DNA of 64,000 bases from DASUAS01 sp963756895 (GTDB lineage Bacteria; Actinomycetota; Acidimicrobiia; IMCC26256; DASPTH01). This document shows positions 59,173 through 64,000 of this stretch, one piece after another; position 1 is the stretch's first letter; every line of letters begins with the position of its first letter. The notes under the pieces were generated by a model. It worked only from the letters and a program-made list of their open reading frames with translations, was not told the origin of the DNA and did not search any database. The stretch covers positions 735,210 to 799,209 of the forward strand of contig CAVWPI010000011.1 in NCBI GenBank assembly GCA_963756895.1, read 5' to 3'. The position numbers and the translations under genes were made by a program.

Positions 59173-60065
59173 ATGACCACCGCACCGGAGCTGAACACGA
59201 TGCAGATCGAGATCGACGGCGACGCTCGGCACCCTGACCCTCGAACCGGCCCGACGCCTTCAACGCGATGAGCCCGGAGATGATCGAGCGAGCTGACGAC
59301 GTGCGATGGCCTGGCTCGCCGACGGGCGCCGATCCGCGCCCTGATCATCACCGGCGCGGGCCCCGCCTTCTGCGCCGGCGGCGACGTCACCTGGTTCCGC
59401 AAAGGCATCGAGGACCCGGAGATCGACATCTCCGCCGAACGTGCGCCGCGGCGCCGAGGCCCTGCACACAGGCGATCGTCGACCTGCGGCGGATCGCGGT
59501 GCCGGTGATCGCCGCGATCAACGGCCCGGCGGCCGGCGCGGGCTTCTCCCTCGCGCTCGCCTGCGACATCCGGATCGCCGCCGACGGCGCCTTCTTCGCC
59601 CCCGCCTACGGCCGCATCGGCGCCTCCCCCGACGGCGGCATGACCTACTTCCTGCCCCGCGTCGTCGGCCCCGCCAAGGCCCTGGAGCTGCTGCTCGACG
59701 ATCCCAACATGAGCGCCGCCGACGCGCTGCGAGATGGGCTCGTCAGCGAGGTCGTCGCCCCCGACGAGCTGATCGGCCGCGCCCGCGAGCGCAAGGCCGA
59801 GAAGCTGGCGGCGATGGCCCCCCACTACGTGAAGATGGCGAAGACGCCTGGTCGGCGTCAGCATCGAGAACTCCCTCACCGAGCACCTCCAACTGGAGCG
59901 CCACGGCATCGCCGACAGCATGGCGACCGAGGATCTGCGCAACGGCGTCATCGCCTTCTTCGGCGGCGAGAAGCCCGTGTTCGCCGGCAAGCTGAACCCG
60001 CCCGGCGGCGGCCGAAGTATCAACCAACCAGCGCGTCCACCGCTTCCCGAAAGGACCAGTCATGA
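59173..60065 (+). CDS. Enoyl-CoA hydratase/isomerase (frameshifted)
   Basis: Crotonase-fold enzyme of about 280 residues. It starts MTTAPELNTMQIEIDGD with a GAGGAGGAG ribosome site. Blocks are LGTLTLNRPDAFNAMSPEMI, the first oxyanion loop ALIITGAGPAFCAGGDVTWF, the second loop VIAAINGPAAGAGFSLALAC, GASPDGGMTYFLPRVVGPAK and GVSIENSLTEHLQLERHG. It lacks the clear Glu pair of true hydratases (one position is Asp-Gly-Gly), so isomerase or other crotonase activity is possible. Frames change at five or more places. The end is unresolved; in one frame the stop TGA overlaps the next ATG (60062) as ATGA. Confidence 0.8.
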
Positions 60066-60515
60066 AGAAGGCCCTCCTTCTCGCCCTCGCACTCGCGGTC
60101 GCCTCGCTCGCGCTCACGGCCTGCGGCGGCTCCAGCGACAGCTCCAGCAGTGCCGAAACCCAGTCCCAGAGCGGTGGCGGTGAAGTCGAAGGCGGCGCCG
60201 AAGCCGAAGGCGGCAGCGCCGGCAGCGCCTCCGCGGTCGACATCTCCGCGGTAGAAGGCAGCGAACTCGCCTACGAAGAGGAAAGCGTCGAAGCGGCGGC
60301 CGGCGAGGTCACCGTCAACTTCACCAACCCCTAGGCGATCCCCCACGACGTCGCGATCGAAGACGCCGGCGGCGAAGAGCGTCGACTCCACCGACCTGAT
60401 CTCCGAAGACTCCGACTCCGTCGAGGTAGACCTCAAGCCGGGCACCTACACCTTCTACTGCTCCGTTCCGGGCCACCGCGAAGCCGGCATGGAAGGCACC
60501 CTCACCGTGAAGTAG
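60062..60515 (+). CDS. Cupredoxin (plastocyanin-like) lipoprotein with internal TAG
   Basis: Exported blue-copper-type protein of about 150 residues. MKKALLLALALAVASLALTA then CGGS gives a lipoprotein signal with the Cys at residue 21. A Ser/Gly/Glu-rich linker runs to about residue 58. The domain has LAYEEESVEAAAGEVTVNFT, IPHDVAIED (first His ligand) and YTFYCSVPGHREAGMEGTL (Cys, His and Met ligands), ending in TVK. An in-frame TAG at 60332 (between NP and AIPHDV) and an extra C near 60380 interrupt it. CAG to TAG or TCG to TAG would explain the stop, so sequence error or recent decay are both open. It probably shuttles electrons at the membrane. Confidence 0.85.
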
Positions 60516-60528
60516 AGCGGCCGCGATT

Positions 60529-60577
60529 CGCCCTTCCGACTTTAGGCCGCCTATGGCGCCACCAAGTCGGAAGGGCG
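60529..60577. terminator. 14-bp perfect inverted repeat between the cupredoxin and ribH
   Basis: CGCCCTTCCGACTT (60529-60542) and AAGTCGGAAGGGCG (60564-60577) form a perfect stem with a 21-nt loop, 14 nt after the cupredoxin stop and 16 nt before the ribH start. A terminator or an upstream regulatory hairpin of ribH are both possible. Confidence 0.6.
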
Positions 60578-60593
60578 TTCAAGAATCCCGCCA

Positions 60594-61049
60594 GTGAGCA
60601 ACAAACGCGTCGCTTTCATTCAGTCCTGCTGGCATAAAGATCTCGTCGACCAGACCCGCAAGGCGTTCTTGGCCGAGGGCGAGCAGCTCGGCATTCCGGC
60701 CTCGCAGGTCGAGTGCTTCGAGGTGACCGGGGCCTTCGAGATCCCCCTCCACGCCCAACGGCTCGCCGCGAGCGGCAACTACGACGCGATCGTCGCCGCC
60801 GGCCTCGTCGTCGACGGCGGCATCTACCGTCACGAGTTCGTCGCCGCGGCGGTGATCGACGGCCTGATGCGGGTCCAGCTCGACAGCGGCGTGCCGGTGA
60901 TCTCCGCCGTCCTCACCCCGCATCACTTCCACGAGCACGAAACCCACCGCGCCTTCTTCTTCGAGCATCTGGAGACCAAGGGCGTCGAGGCCGCGCACGC
61001 CTGCGCGCACACGATCGACGCGCTCGATCGCCTTCCCAGCAGCGCCTGA
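60594..61049 (+). CDS. ribH: 6,7-dimethyl-8-ribityllumazine synthase, type II (RibH2-like)
   Basis: Intact 151-residue enzyme that joins 5-amino-6-ribitylaminouracil to a four-carbon phosphate in riboflavin synthesis. It starts at GTG 60594 (VSNKRVAFIQSCWHKDLVDQ). FEVTGAFEIPLHAQRL, AGLVVDGGIYRHEFVAAAVI, LTPHHFHEHETH and KGVEAAHACAHTIDA match the decameric type II enzymes of Brucella and Mesorhizobium better than the common type I (which has GAVIRGxTxHxD). It stands alone, without ribA, ribB, ribD or ribE. In other bacteria RibH2 is a stand-alone second copy, fitting this position. Confidence 0.9.
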   Translation: MSNKRVAFIQSCWHKDLVDQTRKAFLAEGEQLGIPASQVECFEVTGAFEIPLHAQRLAASGNYDAIVAAGLVVDGGIYRHEFVAAAVIDGLMRVQLDSGVPVISAVLTPHHFHEHETHRAFFFEHLETKGVEAAHACAHTIDALDRLPSSA

Positions 61050-61062
61050 CGTCGGTCGCCGC

Positions 61063-61107
61063 TCAGTCCTGCGGCGCCATCACGCGGACGACCTTCTCGT
61101 CAAAGTG
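61063..61107 (-). pseudogene. MaoC-type dehydratase, 3'-terminal remnant
   Basis: On the minus strand, 14 codons read HFDEKVVRVMAPQD then TGA, nearly the same as the C-terminus of the MaoC gene at 63677 (SVVRVMAPAG). A 21-nt stretch (61073-61093) is identical to 63687-63707. Just upstream the frame ends in a stop, so only the tail of a gene remains. Confidence 0.6.
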
Positions 61108-61116
61108 AGGTCAAGC

Positions 61117-61151
61117 TTGCAGTGTCCGGACAAAAGCCGTACATTGCCCAT
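61117..61151 (+). promoter_or_regulatory. Promoter of the DUF1778-GNAT module (leaderless)
   Basis: -35 TTGCAG (61117-61122), 17-nt spacer, -10 TACATT (61140-61145), then 6 nt to the ATG at 61152. No ribosome site lies between. The transcription start should fall on or beside the ATG. Confidence 0.5.
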
Positions 61152-61433
61152 ATGGAGCCGATGGCAGGTGCCAAGACCCGCCGGATAGAGATCCGGATGA
61201 CCGACGAGGAGCGAGACCTCGAGCAGGCCGCCGCTGCCACCCGCGGCCAAACGCTCAGCGAGTTCGTCCGGCAGGCGGCGCGTCGCGAGGCCGAGCAGGT
61301 TCTGGCTGAGCAAACGAGCATTGCACTCAATCCAGAAGAGGCCGGCCGCTTCCTCGCGGCGCTGGACGATCCCTCTTCCTTTGAGGCTGGTCTGGGCACC
61401 CTGACCGAGCGTCCCAGCGCTCTCGGCGGTTGA
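61152..61433 (+). CDS. DUF1778 (TacA-type) antitoxin
   Basis: A ribbon-helix-helix antitoxin of 93 residues: MEPMAGAKTRRIEIRMTDEE begins the RHH strand, then RDLEQAAAATRGQTLSEFVR and QAARREAEQVL give the two helices; a C-terminal region (EEAGRFLAALDDP) is the toxin-binding tail usual in DUF1778 proteins. An in-frame GTG at 61122 is an alternative start, but it overlaps the -35 element. The stop overlaps the toxin start as TTGA, giving translational coupling. It probably represses its operon with the toxin. Confidence 0.9.
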   Translation: MEPMAGAKTRRIEIRMTDEERDLEQAAAATRGQTLSEFVRQAARREAEQVLAEQTSIALNPEEAGRFLAALDDPSSFEAGLGTLTERPSALGG

Positions 61434-61941
61434 GCGCTCGCTTCGGAGCGGTCGAGCCGCTCGAACCTCACCACAACGTCAATCGCTTCGAGTGCGGTCG
61501 CGATCAGCTGGACCGCTGGCTGCGCGCCTTTGCGGGACAGGGCCAGCGCCGAGACACCGCCCGAACCTTCGTGGTCTGCCGAAAAGGAGAGCCCGACGTG
61601 GTCGGTTTTTACACGCTGGTTGCCTCACAGGTCGAGCAAGGCGAGGCGACGGGTGAAGTGCAGCGCGGAACGCCCAAGCACTTCCCGATCCCTATCTGCC
61701 TGATCGCCCGCCTTGCCGTCGACCGCTCCGAGCAGGGGCAGGCCTCGGTCGCAGCCTCCTCCTCGACGCCCTCCAACGCAGCGAGCGCGCCTCTCGCTCG
61801 GTCGCCATGCGCGCCGTCCTCGTCCACGCGCTCGATGAGAGAGCCGCCGCCTTCTATGCGCGCTTCGGGTTCAAGCCGGCAAGCGCGAAGCCGCTAACCC
61901 TGATGGTTCCCATGGACGCGGTGCGGCGGATCCTCGGCTGA
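61430..61941 (+). CDS. GNAT acetyltransferase toxin (TacT-type, one frameshift)
   Basis: Toxin of about 170 residues that acetylates aminoacyl-tRNA in characterised relatives, stopping translation. The TTG start overlaps the antitoxin stop by 4 nt. VEPLEPHHNVNRFECGRDQL, DRWLRAFAGQGQRRDTARTF, VGFYTLVASQVEQGE and the acetyl-CoA region PICLIARLAVDRSEQGQ are typical. The frame changes near 61745, after which LLLDALQRSERASRSVAMRA, VHALDERAAAFYARFGF and MVPMDAVRRIL complete the GNAT fold. The TacAT/AtaRT gene order (antitoxin first) is preserved. Confidence 0.9.
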
Positions 61942-62064
61942 CGGAGCCTAAATCCGAGCCGATCAAGATCGTCACCTACGACGCCGAATAGCCTGCCAAA
62001 TTTGAGGAGGAGCGATCTGCCCTGGCCGACGTGATTGGGGATGGCCGGTCCCGCCACACCTTCG
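61942..62064 (+). pseudogene. GrpB-family protein, N-terminal remnant
   Basis: A degraded start of a GrpB/UPF0157 protein: EPKSEPIKIVTYDAE, a TAG where Trp is expected, then PAKFEEERSALADVIGD, matching the usual xxxVPYDPxWPxxFExE pattern. After about 62,040 only a weak MAGPAT trace in another frame recalls the family GSTAVPG region. The rest (over 120 residues) is missing, as the convergent membrane-protein gene follows immediately. Confidence 0.5.
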
Positions 62065-62724
62065 TCATCGAAGTCCTTGCTGGCCACTCGCCTCATTCGG
62101 CACCGAAGTCCTGAGGAGCTGCACAGACACCACGGCCAGCAACAGAACCGACGGTCCAAGCAGGAATCGAGAGAGTGGAGTGATGAACGCCAATCCGACG
62201 ACGAACAGGAGGAGCGCAAGCCCGCGGGGCATGAGCACCCGGGCGCGCCATGCAACCGCCGCTATCGCCAGCAGCAGGATGCCTATGCCCACCCCAGCGC
62301 CGTTGTAGCCGAGGACGTAGGAGATCTCGAACAGCGCCCGCCCCAGTTCCGGCGTTAGCTGGCCATCGTCGGCACGCCACGCCCCAACCATGTTGAGGGT
62401 CTCGGCGCCAAGCCCAGCCGCGACCAAGAGAATCGCACCACCGAAGGCGGCGGTGGCGAACAGACCGTCTCCCTCATGCTCCCGAAGAATTTCCCGGACA
62501 CCGCTCGCGAAGACGACGAAGAGCGCGATCGAGAGCAGGCTGATACTTCCGCCAACGATGATCCTCGCCGAAGTGTCCGTGTAGAAGGCGACGATCTCTC
62601 CCACTGAGGCGCCGGCGTTGGGTTGGTCAAACGCCCACAGCGCGTTGCCCACGCCGAAGAGGACCGCCACTCCAAGCCCTGCCAGTCCGGTTGTCCGGCG
62701 CACAGCGAGTGTCTGACCTGTCAT
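62065..62724 (-). CDS. Multi-pass membrane protein of unknown function
   Basis: Intact 219-residue protein with about six hydrophobic helices: TGLAGLGVAVLFGVGNALWA, ARIIVGGSISLLSIALFVVF, GLFATAAFGGAILLVAAGLG, YNGAGVGIGILLLAIAAVAW, GLALLLFVVGLAFITPLSRF and FLLGPSVLLLAVVSVQL. The start at 62724 (MTGQTLAVRRTT) follows GGGAGGGACAGGG. A loop carries LNMVGAWRADDGQLTPELGR. The topology recalls small DUF4386-like proteins, but I cannot assign a family. It lies between the two toxin-antitoxin modules. Confidence 0.7.
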   Translation of the reverse strand: MTGQTLAVRRTTGLAGLGVAVLFGVGNALWAFDQPNAGASVGEIVAFYTDTSARIIVGGSISLLSIALFVVFASGVREILREHEGDGLFATAAFGGAILLVAAGLGAETLNMVGAWRADDGQLTPELGRALFEISYVLGYNGAGVGIGILLLAIAAVAWRARVLMPRGLALLLFVVGLAFITPLSRFLLGPSVLLLAVVSVQLLRTSVPNEASGQQGLR

Positions 62725-62781
62725 CCCTGTCCCTCCCAAACTGTATTTGCCTGCTTCCCCGACTTTGGTCGGGACCAGCCG

Positions 62782-63174
62782 TCAGGCCGCGGCGAGCTTC
62801 GGAACCGGCGCCACTTCGCGCTCTGGCTCCTCGTCGGGAACCTGACGCTCGATGCCGATCAGCAACTCCTCATCCAGCACGGCGAGGATGCGCTTGAGCA
62901 CCGGGATCGTCGGCATGTGATCGCCGCCCTCGACCTTCGAGATGAAGGAGTGAGACGTTTCGGCTCGCTCGGCGACCTCCTTCTGGGTCAGATCCAACTC
63001 GTAGCGCCGCTCGCGGATGTGGGCAGCGATCCAGTTCTTCTCGCGCAGCGCGCGAATCGCGCTGTACTCATCCCGGGCCTCGCGGTACTCCTCGCTACGC
63101 CGAGCGCGACCCTGCGCGGCCTCGGAGGTGGACTTTCCTTTTGGGCCGATATGGCCGTTGGCATTTGCGCTCAT
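62782..63174 (-). CDS. XRE-family antitoxin (HigA-like)
   Basis: A 130-residue helix-turn-helix protein. The leader (about 40 residues, MSANANGHIGPKGK...) is hydrophilic. The HTH is AAHIRERRYELDLTQKEVAE, RAETSHSFISKVEGGDHMPT, followed by IPVLKRILAVLDEELLIGI and an acidic tail. It is encoded after the RelE/HigB toxin on the same strand (toxin first, higBA order), with its own promoter-operator in the 30-nt gap. Autorepression through the palindrome at 63183-63200 is likely. Confidence 0.85.
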   Translation of the reverse strand: MSANANGHIGPKGKSTSEAAQGRARRSEEYREARDEYSAIRALREKNWIAAHIRERRYELDLTQKEVAERAETSHSFISKVEGGDHMPTIPVLKRILAVLDEELLIGIERQVPDEEPEREVAPVPKLAAA

Positions 63175-63208
63175 GGCGATAGTTTATCTAAATAGATAAA
63201 TGCATCAA
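63175..63208 (-). promoter_or_regulatory. Promoter and palindromic operator of the XRE antitoxin
   Basis: On the minus strand: -35 TTGATG (63208-63203), 16-nt spacer, -10 TAAACT (63186-63181), 6 nt, ATG. The perfect palindrome TTTATCTA-AA-TAGATAAA (63183-63200) fills the spacer and overlaps the -10. It is strikingly AT-rich in a high-GC segment. Confidence 0.7.
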
Positions 63209-63630
63209 CCCCTTCTTCGACTACTGGGCGGAGCATCCCTACCAGCCGCCCGTGGAGGCACTCGGGGATCTGCATCCATCCGTCGCTTGAAGTCGGCCAT
63301 GCGGCGCCTGGCCGTTGCCTTCTCGGCCGTCGGCACCGCCCCGGTGTCCTTCTCGAATGCGTGGAGCAGCACGATGAGATTGCCAGAGCGCTGGTAGAGA
63401 ACGCGGTAGCGCGTGTTGGCGAAACGGACCCGCAACTCGCGCAGCTCACCCTCGATCTGAGAGGTGATCGGGTGCTCCGGAGGCGGGACATGAGGTGATC
63501 TGCCGTTCAGATACTCCTCGACGTAGTCGTCAATCTTGGCGGCCCGCTTCTCGGGCAGCGCGTCAATGAATCGGTCAGCCGGTTCGGCGCCACGCCTGTC
63601 GCGATAGAAGAGAGCTTTTGTCTGCGCCAC
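63205..63630 (-). CDS. RelE/HigB-type toxin (phage Gp49-like family)
   Basis: Intact 141-residue toxin of the ParE/RelE superfamily, HigB/Gp49 branch, expected to cleave mRNA at the ribosome. KALFYRDRRGAEPADRFIDA, LPEKRAAKIDDYVEEYL, HPITSQIEGELRELRVRFAN, TRYRVLYQRSGNLIVLLHAF and EKDTGAVPTAEKATARRRMA follow the family order (strand, two helices, core sheet with Arg, then helix). The C-terminal 25 residues are basic. It comes before the XRE antitoxin on the same strand. Confidence 0.88.
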   Translation of the reverse strand: MAQTKALFYRDRRGAEPADRFIDALPEKRAAKIDDYVEEYLNGRSPHVPPPEHPITSQIEGELRELRVRFANTRYRVLYQRSGNLIVLLHAFEKDTGAVPTAEKATARRRMADFKRRMDADPRVPPRAAGRDAPPSSRRRG

Positions 63631-63676
63631 CCGCCGAGGATGGCAGGCACGGCGGCGGTTCTCAGCCGGACCTACG

Positions 63677-64000
63677 TCAGCCGGCAGGCGCCATCACGCG
63701 GACGACCGAGTCGCCGACGAAGCAGGGCTTCTCGGAGCCCTCGACCTCGACGGTGAAGCGGGTGACGAACTCCCACCAGCCGCCGCCTCGCTCGTCGATC
63801 GAGACGATTTCGGCCTTGGCGCGGATCTTCGAGCCTGAAGGCACGGGGGCGGGGAAGCGGATCTTGTTCCAGCCGTAGTTGACGGCGAGGGCGAAGCCGG
63901 TCGGGGCGATCAGCTGGCCGCGGAAGCCGTCGACCATCGAGAGGGTCAGGTTGCCGTGGGCGATCGTGGTGCCGAAGGGGCTCTCGGTCTTCGCCCGCTC
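63677..64000 (-). CDS. MaoC-family hot-dog dehydratase (cut by window edge)
   Basis: C-terminal 107 residues of a MaoC-type (R)-specific enoyl-CoA hydratase-like protein. Visible are ESPFGTTIAHGNLTLSMVDG (with the hydratase-motif His-Gly), FALAVNYGWNKIRFPAPVPS and GSKIRAKAEIVSIDERGGGW. The stop is at 63677 after VGDSVVRVMAPAG. The hot-dog fold and the HG motif are typical of NodN/MaoC proteins. A remnant of the same 3' end occurs at 61063. The start lies beyond the window. Confidence 0.85.
   Translation of the reverse strand, partial: ERAKTESPFGTTIAHGNLTLSMVDGFRGQLIAPTGFALAVNYGWNKIRFPAPVPSGSKIRAKAEIVSIDERGGGWWEFVTRFTVEVEGSEKPCFVGDSVVRVMAPAG

Noticed and set aside
1..64000. CRISPR arrays, rRNA or tRNA genes, IS elements
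   Set aside because: I looked for spaced direct repeats, tRNA-like cloverleaf ends and transposase motifs and found none that I could support.

Overview
The window looks like an assembly of pieces from at least two, and probably three, bacterial genomes. Segment A (1 to about 10,893) reads like a high-GC actinobacterium, possibly Acidimicrobiia: two F420-type luciferase-like oxidoreductases, an acyl-CoA carboxylase beta subunit, acyl-CoA dehydrogenases, a DUF2889 protein and a branched-chain-type ABC binding protein. Segment B (about 10,900 to 56,240) is a sphingomonad-like alphaproteobacterium: aconitase, tonB-exbB-exbD-exbD, dCTP deaminase, CtaG, isocitrate lyase with a divergent ScfR/RamB-type regulator, a Doc/AbrB toxin-antitoxin pair and a large polysaccharide-utilisation locus. 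Segment C (about 56,246 to 64,000) is again actinobacterial, possibly Thermoleophilia: rapZ, uvrC, enoyl-CoA hydratase, a cupredoxin lipoprotein, a type II lumazine synthase, two toxin-antitoxin modules and a MaoC-type hydratase. Both joins cut genes. At the first, the ABC binding protein loses its export signal. At the second, only the tail of a Kup potassium transporter is left beside rapZ. Taxon names are inferred from gene content only.

Many genes in all three segments are broken by single-base indels, mostly insertions, inside otherwise well-conserved proteins such as AcnA, AceA, ExbB, Dcd, UvrC and RapZ. This is best explained by residual long-read error, so these genes are annotated as CDS spanning the frame changes. 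Other stretches (about 20.3-23.6, 26.9-28.6, 32.3-37.3 and 45.8-55.9 kb) read almost without error.

The most coherent biology is a xyloglucan-type utilisation locus at 34.7-55.9 kb. It holds a TonB-dependent receptor in an operon with two tryptophan-halogenase-like flavoproteins, a GH74 endo-xyloglucanase, a GH3 beta-glucosidase/xylosidase, a GH35-like beta-galactosidase overlapping a PA14-containing GH31 alpha-xylosidase, and an opposing operon of GH39, a second GH31 and an uncharacterised secreted protein of about 635 residues. Each of the three divergent or upstream control regions has a sequence close to the LacI-family xyl-box (TGGTAGCGCTACCA type), suggesting one regulon controlled by a repressor encoded elsewhere. 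The adjacent tonB-exbB-exbD set at 16.6-19.2 kb could energise the receptor.

In segment C, a 2.6 kb block with a DUF1778/GNAT pair, a GrpB remnant, a membrane protein and a HigBA-like pair lies between two copies of the same 21-bp maoC 3'-end sequence. This looks like an insertion or duplication scar. All three antitoxin genes in the window have promoter-like elements placed so that the mRNA would be leaderless.
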